Assembly (NCBI GenBank): GCA_036674765.1
Contig: JARVKI010000015.1
Coordinates: forward strand, 186,001 to 250,000
Reading direction: 5' to 3'
Length of the DNA: 64,000 bases
Origin: Seiridium cupressi
Lineage: Eukaryota > Ascomycota > Sordariomycetes > Amphisphaeriales > Sporocadaceae
Under the pieces are notes generated by a model. It made no database searches. It saw nothing but the letters and a program-made list of their open reading frames with translations, and was not told where the DNA came from. Of this stretch, positions 21,570-32,592 are shown piece after piece (position 1 is the first letter of the stretch; every line of letters starts with the position of its first letter). The position numbers and the translations under genes were made by a program.

Positions 21570-22295
21570 TCATTGTTGCTGAGTCTGTTGGCCTTCGTAA
21601 TACCCGGTATAGTACCCTGCATAATACCACGACATCAAGAGCTTCTTAAGGCTCTCATCGCGCACTATACCCTTGTCAGTCGAGACCAAATAACATGCCG
21701 TTTCTCCTGCTATCAAGATCGGGGCGTATTGTGTGACAGGAACGTACCTGAACCGAGCAATGGTGCTGGAATAAACGCGGATCCCGCACTTGGAAGATGG
21801 CTGTGCTGACCTTGATCGTCATGATCTTCCTGAACTCCATCCTGCGCGTGGTCAGCAATCTCGGATATGTTTAAGCCAAGCTTTTCCGATCTTCTAGGAT
21901 ATGGAAAAGAAGGAAAAACAGAACATACCATTCGTGCCTCTGATTCGTCTTCCTTGACGTCGGGTGTCGAACCTTCTCCTTCTCTCTTGGCATCTGAACT
22001 TTCACCAGCCCTGTAATGATGTCCTAGTGAGCAATTATCGTTGACGAAGATCTCAAATGGGATCCCAGAGTACCGACTTGGTTGGGTTGAGGATGTCATC
22101 GACGTTACCTCCTTTTGAATGAATGCTATGGTACTTCTAGATGGGCAGTTAGCAGTATGTTCAGTCCTCTGGGTATGTTAGTTTAAGCAACCACCATCTC
22201 ACCTTGTACTCTTTCAAAGCGTCATTCCACGAGTTTACCAGAGCGCTGTCATCCCACATCTCCTCGTGTGTGATGTCTTGTTCCTCAGATGCCAT
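21570..22295 (-). CDS. SMN-like (survival motor neuron) snRNP assembly protein
   Basis: Small SMN-family protein of about 134 aa, in about five exons: 22203-22295, 22109-22136, 21929-22023, 21748-21841 and 21570-21664. The N-terminus carries the Gemin2-binding motif (MWDDSALVNSWNDALKEYK|KYHSIH). The C-terminus carries the YG-box self-association helix (LLMSWYYAGYYTGYYEG) after a Pro-rich LLGS|VRDES. The SMN complex loads Sm proteins onto spliceosomal snRNA. No Tudor domain is present between them, as in the fission-yeast type. The exon 2/3 join is uncertain: an alternative uses a weak donor inside NVDDILNPTK and the ATTACAG acceptor at 22012. The gene is divergent from NOP15. Confidence 0.82.
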
Positions 22296-22944
22296 TGTGC
22301 CGTCTTGAACTCGACGAGTGCAGCGTGCTGGACAACAACGGGATGAGTTCAACTTCCGAGGTTAGGCTATGACCGGCAAACCTGGGGCCAGCAAGGTTTG
22401 ATTCGAGCTTGACGCAAAGCTTCAAACAATGTAGTGGTCGCTCTGCGATCAACGAAGTAGAGAGAGAAGTCCTCGTTCTAGAGATACCTGGCTGTGGAAC
22501 GAATGCTCTTCTGTATATTCCCAAGTTAAACTTACAAGAAAGGTTAGCCGAAAACAACTCTTGGTTGTATGGCTACCTGAATTAGACTTGAGTGGAACAC
22601 ACCGAACACCGCCTTGTGGAATGTCGTGCAGGTCAACTGAAAGGTCTCACGTGGTGCTCCAAATTCCATGAAACGTTGTGCGAGCTTTCCTGCAAGCTAT
22701 TGGGAACTTTTCTGGGTCGCGCGTGGTAGGAATTTCAATTCCTCAATAGGTACATTAGTCTTCAGGCTGGCTGGTCCCTAATGTGCCTTCCGTGTGAGAC
22801 TTACACTTTGGGTGGGGCGGGACACTGCAAGGCGGTGTGTGCTGCAATCGCCGACCGGCGGCAGAATAACGATTATTTTAAAAAAGTTTCTAGCTATCAC
22901 CAAGACTGCAGGAGCAACAGCCGTGTCCACGAACAACATACAAA
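22296..22944. other. Divergent promoter between SMN-like and NOP15 genes
   Basis: 649 bp between two start codons of RNA-metabolism genes on opposite strands. No gene or repeat is seen, and I could not recognise specific operators. Confidence 0.55.
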
Positions 22945-24262
22945 ATGGTTGCCGAACTACGTACAAGGAGAGCATCAGGTATTTAATATCGATTTTTCTC
23001 AGGTTTGACTGCATTGACTGATCGCACTTTCAGCGGGCTCCCAGAAGACGGCCACCAAGTCCAAAGATACAACTCCAGTGAAGCGCAAGGCCACCGAGGA
23101 GGCAAGCCCTGTCGTCACTAAGAAGACGAAGCCTCTCAAGGCAGATGGCGCTGCAAAGAAGCCCGCCAAACCCTCAAAGTCGGCTACCAAGTCAGAGAAG
23201 CCCGCAGCTCCCGTCGCAGCGGAGGAGGAAGACCAAATCTCGGACGACGGCCAAGACAACGACCAGGCCCTGGCTCTAGCAGGCGTGTCCGACAGCGAGG
23301 ACGATGCGGAGATTGATGCGGACGTGGCCTTCAAGGAGGGCCAGGAAGTAGGAAAAGCACCAGTGGGCGAGAAGGCCGCCGGGAAGGCATCCAAGGCAAG
23401 CAAGAGTGGCAAGGAAGAGAAGGCAGTTGTCTATGTTGGTCGCATTCCCCACGGTTTCTACGAAAGGCAAATGCACGAGTACTTTGGCCAATTCGGTGAC
23501 ATCACGAGGCTGCGGTTATCGAGGAATAAAAAGACCGGGCAAAGCAAGCATTTCGCCTTCATCGAGTTCGCAGAGGAGAGCACCGCCGAGTATGTGGTCA
23601 AGTCAATGAACAACGTAAGTCGTGGGCATTTCGCTATCCGCTTTTCATATGTTGCAATTCCAAGCGACTCAGTCGGGCACTACGAGAGAGCTCTCCCGCT
23701 CTCGTAGTGCCCAAGCCGAACAACAAAATCCAAAATTTGCGCAAGAGACAAAAATGCTAACTTATTCCAGTACTTGCTCTTCGGTCACCTTTTGAAATGC
23801 AGAATGGTACCCAACTCGCAGGTCCACAGCGACCTCTTCAAGGGCGCTGGAAAGCGATACAAGGCAATCCCCAGCAACAAGCTTGAAGCCAACAAGCTCA
23901 GAAAGCCCCTATCTGAGGATAAATGGGCAGCCAAGGTCTCAAAGGAGAACGAGAAGCGGGCTGAGAAGGCCAAGAAACTGGAGGCCCTTGGCTACGAGTT
24001 CGAAGCACCAGAACTGAAGGTGGCCGTGGCACCGGCAGCTGAAGCACTGGAAGCTGGTCAGGAGGCAGCTCCTAAAGCAATTGAGCCAGCGCCAGTGGCT
24101 GCAGAGCCAGAAGTTGCCGCGGATGATGAAATTGGTGATGGCATCGAGTCATTAGATGGTGATCGAGTTACCAAGAAGCCAGTCAAGGCAAGCAAGCAAA
24201 ACGGAGCGAAGGGCGGGAAGAAGGCCAAAAAGCCGGTGAAGGCGAAGAAGGTCAAAGCATGA
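22945..24262 (+). CDS. NOP15: Ribosome biogenesis RRM protein NOP15
   Basis: Nucleolar RNA-binding protein of about 368 aa in three exons: 22945-22978, 23034-23614 and 23771-24262. The yeast counterpart is needed for 60S subunit assembly (ITS2 processing). The first 140 residues are Lys/Ala/Glu-rich and disordered-looking. One RRM spans about residues 142-220, with RNP2 VVYVGRIP and RNP1 KHFAFIEF; it is split by intron 2 just before YLLFGHLLKC, which is typical of Nop15. The C-terminal part is basic, with KPLSEDKW and a Lys-rich tail. Intron 2 (156 bp) contains a perfect 14-bp hairpin (see findings). The first exon is only 34 bp. Confidence 0.9.
23675..23712. repeat. 14-bp perfect inverted repeat (hairpin) within NOP15 intron 2
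   Basis: Left arm 23675-23688 and right arm 23699-23712 are exact reverse complements, with a 10-base loop. The stem is GC-balanced and should be stable in the pre-mRNA. It lies in the middle of the 156-bp intron 23615-23770. Confidence 0.85.
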
Positions 24263-25166
24263 GTTCTCATCAGTGGAGTAGAGGTGTAACCTAACGTAGT
24301 CGAGTGAGCAATGACTCCCCATGATTAAGCATGTTATTTTTGTCATATTGCTCCGGATTTTCGCAAATGCAATCCTCGTCGCTTTGGTGTCTCCTCCCTC
24401 CCTCCCTATATTCCTAACGTACTCACTAAACAATGCCATAAAATATTCGATATTCTAATTAAGTATTGCACATGAAATGTTTGCACATAGCGAACCTTCT
24501 GCGCCCATGAGGACGAAGCCGAGCAGCAGTAGGATTATAAAAGGCAATGATTAGTCTACTTCAGCCAGGTAATGCGAAACTGTCAATTGGTCGCACTTTG
24601 TAGTGCAGGCAGTTTCGAAAAGTTTGCCAGCGAAGGGTGAATATGTATGAAGAAGGAAAAAAAGGAAGGGAAATTTTCAGGGCGCCGCTTCGAGTTTGCG
24701 ATGTTGTCAAAGATTCCCATCCACTGAATCCACCCATCATGTGACTTGCATATACTTTGCGACTTCATGAATTCGACTGGTCCGATGGAGGCCTTCTGTG
24801 GCTGGGCAGGAGACTTGGGCATTTGTTTTTTGCGACTCTCGTATGGCCTACCATTTCCATGAACAGAACACAGTGTTTCCTTCTCGAGTCTGTCAAGCCC
24901 ATCTCTTGTACGTGTTTGAGGTACATTGAGGTACTACATTAAATGTACCCTTCAGCGGAGAGCTACAGCGCCGATAGGTCCGTTAGCTCAGCCCACCGGG
25001 ACATGCTTCACCAACAGCAGGTACATGCTCGCTAAAGCTTACGTATGACTTCCCGCTAAAGAACACCTGCAACGACTTTCTCTGATTTGGGTATCGTATC
25101 TGGCAACGGCCGTCGTGGAGTCTCAATGCTTCTTGGTTCATAATTGACGTCTCCAATTCTGCGATA
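24263..25166. other. Intergenic region NOP15-RUD3
   Basis: 3' flank of NOP15 and promoter of RUD3, both on the plus strand. No gene, repeat or RNA feature is supported. Confidence 0.55.
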
Positions 25167-26964
25167 ATGTCTCCCACCGACGCGAATACTGGTCAGTAAA
25201 CCGCACACTGCCCCTACAATGGGTCCTATCGCTAACGGAGAAGAAGTAGCTTCCAAGAAGAAGAACAATAAGAAGAAGAGGAACGCCGCGAGCAAGGAAA
25301 AGCCGACCGAAGACGGGGCAAACGTTCTTGATACAACACAAAATGGAGATCCGGAAGCGGAAGAAGAGGATGGCGGGCCGGACTCGCCCATAGTGGTAAT
25401 AATCTCCCAGTTTCCCTGAACTGCGACACATCAAGACCAAGGCCTGATTATCGTACAGAGTGCGCCCTCCAACGGCCACGCAACGTCACCAACGACGAAT
25501 GGGCATTCAGCCGAAGGCACGGACAAGGTGAAAGCTCCCACAAATTCGGAAACGATTGATACCCCGGATCCAAGTGCAAGGTTAGAAGCCATGTCACAAG
25601 AAAGGGAGGCTCTCAGAGCCGAAGTCGAGCAATTGCGCAAACAGCTTGAAACGATACAAGAAACACACAGCCAAGAGGCAGGCCAACTGAAATCAGAGCT
25701 CGAAGAAAGCGAGGCGGCCAAGGAACATGCCGAAGAACAGTACCACACACTCATGGGACGAGTAGAGAAGATTAAAGAGACTCTCGGCAGCAGATTAGCC
25801 AGGGACAGAGAGGACCTAGAGGAAGCCAACAAACGCGTCGAGGAGCTCGAGTCCCTGAACGAGGATCTTCAAAACGAAACACATAAATACCAGGACGAGA
25901 TTGACGGACTGAAAACAGAACTGCAAGATGCCACAAGAGAGCTTTCCAGCCTCAGGAGTCGCAATAATTTGTCACAACACAACTCAATCAAGGAGAAAGA
26001 GGACTTGCAAAGGCAACTACAGCATCTAAGGGAGGAGGCAGAAGCGGCCAAAGATGCGATGGGGGACTGGGAAGTCTTAGCCATGGAAGAACGGTCTATT
26101 CGCGAATCGCTGGCGGAAAAGACAACGGCCCTCGAGGAGCAGGTTACTTCGCTACGAGAGAGTTATGAGCGCGCTGCCTCGGACAGGGACACCCAGTCCC
26201 AAGCTGTAGATAGTCTGCAGAGGGCGCTGCAAGAAATCCAGGATGCGCGAAAGAAGGAACTGCGCGAGATGGTAGAAACATCCGAGGAGCAGCTCCAGGC
26301 GATGAAGAAATTGGTCAAGGAGGCTGACGCGCGAGCTTCCGAAGCCGAGACGCTTAAGGTGTCCCTGCAGAAGGAGTTGGAGCGGACTGCACCGTTTGAG
26401 AAGGAGGTGAAAGAGAAGAACCTCCTCATCGGCAAGCTGAGGCACGAGGCCATTGTTCTTAACGACCACCTGACGAAAGCGTTGCGGTACCTCAAGAAGA
26501 CTAAGCCAGAGGATAGCATCGATAGGTATGTTGTGTTGCTTTTTTTGCCATTTGAGGCTTGGCTAACCGATTGTCATAGGCAAATTGTCACCAACCACTT
26601 TCTGCAGTTCTTAGCTCTGGACCGGTCAGACCCCAAGAAGTTTCAGATCTTACAGGTAATAGCAGGTCTACTTAACTGGACGGACGAGCAACGGGAACAA
26701 GCCGGCCTGGCAAGACCTGGTACTGCTAGTAACAGTCTGCGCCTACCACATTCCCCTTTCCACCGAACACCTAGCACGCCGTCGTTGAACACGGAGTTCT
26801 TCTCAGATCCAACACCGTCTGCCAACAAGGAGTCACTGGCCGACTTGTGGGCAAGTTTCCTGGAGCGCAGTGCCGAGGAGGGGAAAACAGATGACGGGTC
26901 GAGGAAGGGTAGTGTTTCCAGCGTAGGAACGAGGCCGGATGCTCGGAGTGGACCAGGGGCATAG
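25167..26964 (+). CDS. RUD3: Golgi matrix protein RUD3 (GRAB-domain golgin)
   Basis: About 540-aa golgin. The best model has four exons: 25167-25191, 25250-25395, 25459-26525 and 26580-26964. Rud3 (GMAP-210 type) is a cis-Golgi coiled-coil tether recruited by Arf1 through its C-terminal GRAB domain. A Lys-rich N-terminus (SKKKNNKKKR) leads into a long coiled coil, about residues 90-400. Then come LRYLKKTKPEDSIDR|QIVTNH and FLALDRSDPKKF, which are the GRAB domain, followed by LLNWTDEQREQAGLARPG and a Ser/Pro-rich tail. The short first exon is inferred from a GTCAGT donor, a GCTAACG branch point and a GTAG acceptor with matching phase. The simpler alternative starts at the ATG at 25219, inside that intron. 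Confidence 0.88.
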
Positions 26965-28436
26965 ACATGGCATATCCACGGCGCCATCAAGTGTAACTGT
27001 TTTTTGTACAAGGCATTGCAATGAGTTGCTTGAAGACCAAATCAATCAGGTATGGCCCTCTTTTATGGCCCCTGTTTTGCATGACAAAAGACCTTTATCA
27101 TACACACCTATTACGTTCAAGTGGCCATTATAGAAAGTCCAGCCTAGTGGTCGTGAAGGTCGCCAATGCCAGAAACAACATGGATCTGTAGGCTTTTTCA
27201 TCTAGTGGCCTTTCTCCCTCAATGATATATATATATATATAGGCACACATTACAAGTTGATATGAGCCTTGCACGACGTCACGATTTCGATTAGTTCCTG
27301 GGACTTCTCGGTATAAAATTGTATGTAGTCAATAATACACTTTACTGACACAGTGACAAATTTATGTATTCGGCTTCGAATCACCTTCCCCCTCTCTTCA
27401 CTAGGAAACGAATACTTACAATGCATTTGATCTTTATCATCTGGGCTATGTGAACAAGCTCTGTTTTCAAATGCCTAGGTAGGTTTGTGTTGAGACCCAG
27501 GAAGACGCCATGTTACCTTATGTCGATACACATCTTGGACTGTAGTTCCAAATGCCATGTCGTGGTGGTCTACGTTGGTATACACCTATCACAAGTCTCA
27601 GAAGGAGGCGGCAGTGCGGAAGCCAGGTTGAGAGATATCGACGAAAGCAGGCGACTAGGTGGCCGTCCACGAACAATCTTTATAAGCCGAGGTAGTGTTT
27701 GATTTGCAACCGTGACTTAGTAAACAGCTTATAATTCGTCGAAAAGGACGACGGGTATGGAGTATTTCAATCGTCCGCCATTTTATTTATTGTTAAGATT
27801 TATTTACACGGATCAACGGCCCAAAGGATTCCATCATTCTATTTGCGTGTAATATTGCATGTATTTGAAATCTTAGAACTGTTGTTCACTTGGTTCTAGA
27901 ATCGAAAAATTAAATATTATACTCGCTATCACCTTGGTATGGTGTCCCGCCGCCGAGAGACTGACCAGGACAAGAACTCGAACTAGGACTAAAGCCCGAA
28001 ATTCATCACGGAGTGCTGATTAGTAATAGTGTAAAAATTCTGTCCCTAGCCTCGTAGTGACTTCACGTGTTTGCGGTCTACGAAGGGAGCTGCTCCAGAG
28101 GCAGATTACGACGAGATCGAACAGTTGCTGCGGCCGAGCATCCATTCTCTGCAGCTATCACTGAACTTCTTCTCTTCCTGTCACTAGAATGAAGATCCAA
28201 ATGCATTGAGTTGCCCTTCAAGTAACGTGTCGGTTCGCAGCAGATTTTTGCATAGGTACTCAAGTGAGCTCCATATAAGGCAGGACGGCACTATGCTTTG
28301 CACAGTTCTTGTCGATATGAACACGCTCATTTTATCCACTCATCTAAGAAAGATCATGTTCATAAGAATGGTATAACTAAATTTTTTTTTTAAAACTTTT
28401 TTTTTTTCATTCTCTAGAAGCGACTTATTCCCTATC
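26965..28436. other. AT-rich intergenic region between convergent genes
   Basis: About 1.5 kb between RUD3 (+) and the unknown membrane protein gene (-). It holds an (AT)n run at about 27225-27241 and poly-T/A runs near 28381-28410. No gene is supported. Confidence 0.55.
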
Positions 28437-29567
28437 CTAGCCTACAGACACCGGCTCTGTTGCTTGTTGCTGCTGGGGCAATATATTGGACGCGTAAGTC
28501 TCAGCGTCGTTTTGAATACCTGTGATATTGATCCTGTTACTCAGTGCATCATTCACGCCCTCAAGCACCTCCCGCTCCTCCATAACCTCGCGCATGAGCC
28601 GGCCCTCATGTTGCCAATAAGACTGCATCCTTTCTCTCAATTCTTCGTCCCGGATCGCAGTGTTCTTGACAATGCCCAGGGCGTTTAGTTTACTCTTGGT
28701 TACCATCAGCTGTCTCGTCACAGCTTCTACACGCTCAGCAGGACTCGGCGGCGTGGCGAATGCGCGGTTTGTGGAGGAGAGATACAGCAGGGCCGCAAAG
28801 GCGCTGTTGATCAGGGCGAAAGTAACGAGACGATATACCCTCGCGGACCAAAAGAACATGTCGAGTTCGGCAAGTCTAGTGGCACGCGCATTGAGCTGGT
28901 AATTGTAGGTGCTGACGATGTAGATGTCAAGGGCTGCCACAGCAGCGCTCACGAGCACGGCCGGTGTGCGCCACTTGCTGCCTTCCTGCCCCGTCATCAG
29001 GCCAGATGTGGCAACGGAGAGGACGACCAGGTTGAAGAGATGGGGTGCGAGCACGCCAGGTACAGCGTAGTAAAGATATGAACGCGGGTCCTCGGCATTG
29101 CAGAAAGGGCAGTCAGCCAGAACGCCGGGGCCGAACTGGAGGTAGAGGAGGCGGCTTTCGAGATTCACGAATTTGGCGCGCAGAGCTGTATCGGTATCCG
29201 TGAGGATGTTGCCCGGGCGCAGAGCCGTGAGACGTGTAAATAAGACATCGGTGGGGATCTGGAGTCGTGACTGCGTTCGCGCAAAGAGGTTCTCGGGGAT
29301 GAAGGGCGGAAGCGAAAAGAGGAGATAGATCAATGTCGTCGCACCCAGCAGACCGAGGGCTCGTATGACCTGTGGTGGTAGCGGCTTGATGGTGAGCCCT
29401 TGAGCAGCGGGACCAGCGCGGAAGCTGCGATAGTATCCGATCGCCTTGGGTAGGAGGATTGGCCCGAAGAAGAGCAGAAGGGACTTGATGCTGCAGCAGT
29501 ATTAGTAGTGATGCTTGCTAACAATGTTTCGAAGGTCATAAACGCACGTCCCCCAGGAAATCGCCAT
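28437..29567 (-). CDS. Multi-pass membrane protein of unknown function
   Basis: 357 aa in two exons, 29548-29567 (only 20 bp) and 28437-29490, with a 57-bp intron. I do not recognise a named family, although the composition and clean splicing argue for a real gene. Hydrophobic segments lie at about residues 8-27, 48-70, 148-172, 183-203 and 216-236. The loop after the second segment is hydrophilic and holds a CPFC motif (Cys134, Cys137), which could bind metal or form a disulfide. The C-terminal 110 residues are polar and helical-looking, with repeated Glu/Arg/Leu (EVMEEREVLEG). The N-terminus (MAISWGTIKS...) could serve as a signal anchor or mitochondrial/ER insertion signal. No function is inferred. 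Confidence 0.8.
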
Positions 29568-30310
29568 CTTGTCAACGCATAATCCGGTATTCAAGTTAAT
29601 ATGTTTCCGGAGTTGCGAAGTTGTGAAGTTGCGAAGTTGGAAGCCAAGCTGGCCTTGCTGGCCTTCTCTCTGCAAGGACAAGGCTGACAGATGTCATTCT
29701 TGGGATCCAGGGACCTGAATCCTGTGAGTTCGGGAGCCGGGGGGCTAAAAGCGTGGCTAGTCAGACCCATTTAAAGTTGGTAGGCCCATAATTCCACAGA
29801 CATATTTTTATCGACTTTTCTTTGCACATGATTTGCAGCTTCCCTTCCCTCTATCAATATTCCTGCCCGATTTCAGCGATCAATGCTGGCCGCCGAGAAT
29901 ACACTCGGCAGCCACGCATCTAGTCACAAGCCGCGTATGGCCATGTCAACGTGTTACCATTGGCAAGGCGCCTTCCGGTACTCGTGAGCATGTGTCCACA
30001 AATATCTAACACGGCTCACGGCGGTAAGTAGGACTGGCTGCGGTGGATATTGAAATTTGGCACTTTCGAAGCTTTCGCGATCTTCTTCACAATGGTCGCC
30101 AGAGTCAAAAAGTATGCCTAGAGCGAACCCAAGTACTCTGCCAAGAGTCATCTCAATCGTGTTACAGAGTTTTCCAGCTACGTGCGATGACAAACCCTGC
30201 GTCAAAAGATGAGAGACATACCATGTAGTAGGACTCGTGTTGTGCTCCGTAGAGTGTAACTACAATATGCATTATGCAACCTGTTGTGACTAGCAGCTTA
30301 TCCTTTGCTT
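29568..30310. other. Intergenic region
   Basis: Between the start of the unknown membrane protein gene and the 3' end of GET1. An 83-codon minus-strand frame (29954-30205) is moderately protein-like, but it begins at a TTG and the only obvious splice pair upstream would leave a 25-bp intron. It is not called. Confidence 0.5.
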
Positions 30311-31098
30311 TTACGAGTTCTTCTTTGCGTTCGCTCCCTGGGCCTTCTCACCCCCGGCCGCCTGAGCTCTCAGGGGTTGCTCTCGCTGTTGAACCTTGGC
30401 TCCCAGTATCAGTCCCAATATGCTCATGACGGTGTCGCTAACCAGCTTGATCACCACCGAGCAAGCCATCTGCCACGACACGATGCTCACGCTTCCCAGT
30501 GGCGCCCGCGGGAAAGACAGGACCCATTCGACGTAGTACGGGAACCAGCCCTTCGGCAGCCAGAACATCGGTTGTCTCGAGTACCAGAAAGGCAGCACGA
30601 TCTTGAGGCCTCGCGTCAGTGACCAGCGCACCGCTCCCACCGTGCTGTCGAATTTGGTCTTTGTCGCGTCGTGCGAGGACTCTGGTCCTGGGTTAGTCTC
30701 GTGCCTGCAGCGTCAAGCGTTCTCTGCTCCTTTCGGTGAACTCACTTAGCTTCTCCAACTGCTCCATGAGCTTGTCATGTTGGCGCCTGAGCTTGGCCCA
30801 TTTCGCAAACTCGTCCTGGCTGCTCGTGGCATTCAGGTCTCGGCGTATCTTCATGTATTCAGTCTGTACATCCCTTCTTCGGTTGGCGCCCTTCGAGGTC
30901 TCGGTCGGCAGCATAAGGTAGAGAGTCCATAGCTAGATGTTGATCACGAATGGTCAGCCTTGGCCCTATGACGTGTGTCGGCTTCTAATCCCAGAATGTG
31001 ACCTCGCATACCAGATTATTGATGGACGCGGCGCCGATCGTGTTGACAAAGTGGACGGCGAGCTCTACCAGGAACACCACGAGTAGGAGGGTCGGCAT
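30311..31098 (-). CDS. GET1: GET1, ER receptor for tail-anchored protein insertion
   Basis: About 214 aa in three exons: 31012-31098, 30746-30932 and 30311-30681. Get1 (WRB) with Get2 forms the ER-membrane receptor that takes tail-anchored proteins from Get3. The first segment (PTLLLVVFLVELAVHFVNTIG) is a membrane helix. It is followed by the basic cytosolic coiled coil that contacts Get3 (QTEYMKIRRDLNATSSQDEFAKWAK, split here by comment only), and then by GWFPYYVEWVLSFPRAPLGSVS and two further hydrophobic stretches. The acceptor of intron 2 is ambiguous: CCCAG would add three residues relative to the GACCAG used here. It diverges from the PTAR1-type gene with 477 bp between start codons. Confidence 0.9.
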
Positions 31099-31575
31099 CG
31101 TGAGAGTTGGTACGAGTTGGGTGATGCGAAGTTGTGAAATCCCAGCCCAGCCGGCTCGCATGGACTGGAGCCAGCAAACCGTCAAATCGTGGCCTGTGTG
31201 GGATGTGACCGCCGGAGAAAAACATGCATGTTTTCGCCGATCTTGCATTACCCCGCCATAACTCAGCTCGAGCCTTGTGAGGCTCGTTTATGCCTGCCCA
31301 TGTGATAACTTACACTCGACATTGCACCCTGCACGAGGCGGTATGCCAGTTCTCCTCCAGTGTCTTTGAGCACCATGGTATTGCAAATTCTGATCCTCAA
31401 ATGCACGCGACTGGTGCTTCAATAAACCATAACTGGGCGTGTTTAAAGCAACCCACCCAATTGTGCTCTCATCAACTGAAGAGAGTCGAGGACTATAGTA
31501 ACCCACGAATATAAGCGAGGCCTTACAGTACAGCAACAAAGTCGAGAAGACAGGAGTTTGCAGACAACCCTGAGC
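31099..31575. other. Shared promoter of GET1 and PTAR1-type gene
   Basis: 477 bp between divergent start codons. No gene or repeat is seen, and no specific operator was recognised. Confidence 0.55.
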
Positions 31576-32592
31576 ATGTCTCGCTCTCTAGACAAAGAGG
31601 TACTCGAGAATCTTAGGTCAGAAGACCCGGCGAAGGTGTACAGGGACATCGCTGAGGTGCTCACCACTCTACCCAGAAACGGGGGCCTGCTCGATATTGA
31701 GTTTCTCGGAAAAGCCCACCCCCTAGAACCAGGTGTCAACTACCTACAGGATGAGGAGGCCATTGCAATACCGAAGCTGAGACTGACACAAGCTTTTTTC
31801 GTGGCGCATCAGGCTATACAAAAGCACCTGGTTTGCCAACCCAAGGCTCCGAGCTCCGACCTTGTAGCAGCTACTGCAGTGGCACTCCTGATGGACCCGG
31901 AGCACCTTACCGCCGCAAATATCAGGAAGCGGTATATCCTTTCGGCCAGCCATGGTGATGAGCCGCTCGAGACGTTACTTCGGCACGAGAAACAGTTCCT
32001 TGACAGTCTGCTCACAGCTCGTCTTCACCGTCACACGAAGTCGCCAAATTTATGGAGTCACCGGCGATGGCTCATGGAACGGTTCAAGGCTTTGCATCTG
32101 CCTTTTGAGCTGCGACAAGACTTCACATCAGTCATCATGTTATCTGCAGAAAGACACCCGAGAAACTACTACGCATGGCATCATGCGAGATGGTTAATGT
32201 GTAATGCGGACCCGCAGCCCACTACGAGTGTGCTCTTGGAGATTACAGACGATGTCAAGGATTGGTGTTTTAAGCACCATAATGACATCTCTGGTTGGAC
32301 ATACCTTGACTTTATCACTCTGAGAATCGAAGACCACGAGGCTCGATCACACAAGTGGTCTAGCATTATTGCCGAGACTTTCAGCATGACAGAATCCTTC
32401 CGCTGGGCTAACGAATCGGTATGGGTATTCCTACGCACTCTTGTGGCCAGGGGAGATGTTGATCCAGAGCTCTCCCAATCGCTTCTTGACCTTACCGAGA
32501 AGCTATCGCCCGCTATTGTGGAGGAGACTGCAAAAAAACCTTTGGACGCAGCTATCCGGTGGATTTCCCAATATCATCAAATCATGCACTGA
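31576..32592 (+). CDS. Protein prenyltransferase alpha-subunit repeat protein (PTAR1-like)
   Basis: Intronless 338-aa protein built of helical prenyltransferase alpha-subunit repeats. Two are clear: NLWSHRRWLMERF at about residues 157-169 and NYYAWHHARWLM at about 197-208. Weaker copies are HHNDISGWTYLDF and NESVWVFLRTL. The length and single, poorly matching outer repeats fit the PTAR1 group rather than farnesyl- or Rab-geranylgeranyltransferase alpha subunits; vertebrate PTAR1 is part of a geranylgeranyltransferase (GGTase-3) that modifies the SNARE Ykt6 with the Rab GGTase beta subunit. Whether that role holds here is inference. The start is the ATG at 31576; an upstream in-frame TTG at 31558 is ignored. 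Confidence 0.82.
   Translation: MSRSLDKEVLENLRSEDPAKVYRDIAEVLTTLPRNGGLLDIEFLGKAHPLEPGVNYLQDEEAIAIPKLRLTQAFFVAHQAIQKHLVCQPKAPSSDLVAATAVALLMDPEHLTAANIRKRYILSASHGDEPLETLLRHEKQFLDSLLTARLHRHTKSPNLWSHRRWLMERFKALHLPFELRQDFTSVIMLSAERHPRNYYAWHHARWLMCNADPQPTTSVLLEITDDVKDWCFKHHNDISGWTYLDFITLRIEDHEARSHKWSSIIAETFSMTESFRWANESVWVFLRTLVARGDVDPELSQSLLDLTEKLSPAIVEETAKKPLDAAIRWISQYHQIMH

Noticed and set aside
29954..30290. Possible small two-exon gene on the minus strand (ATG ... ATG|GTATGT ... GACGCAG|GGT)
   Set aside because: The splice signals keep phase but would leave a 25-bp intron, far below the fungal minimum. The 83-codon frame alone starts at TTG.
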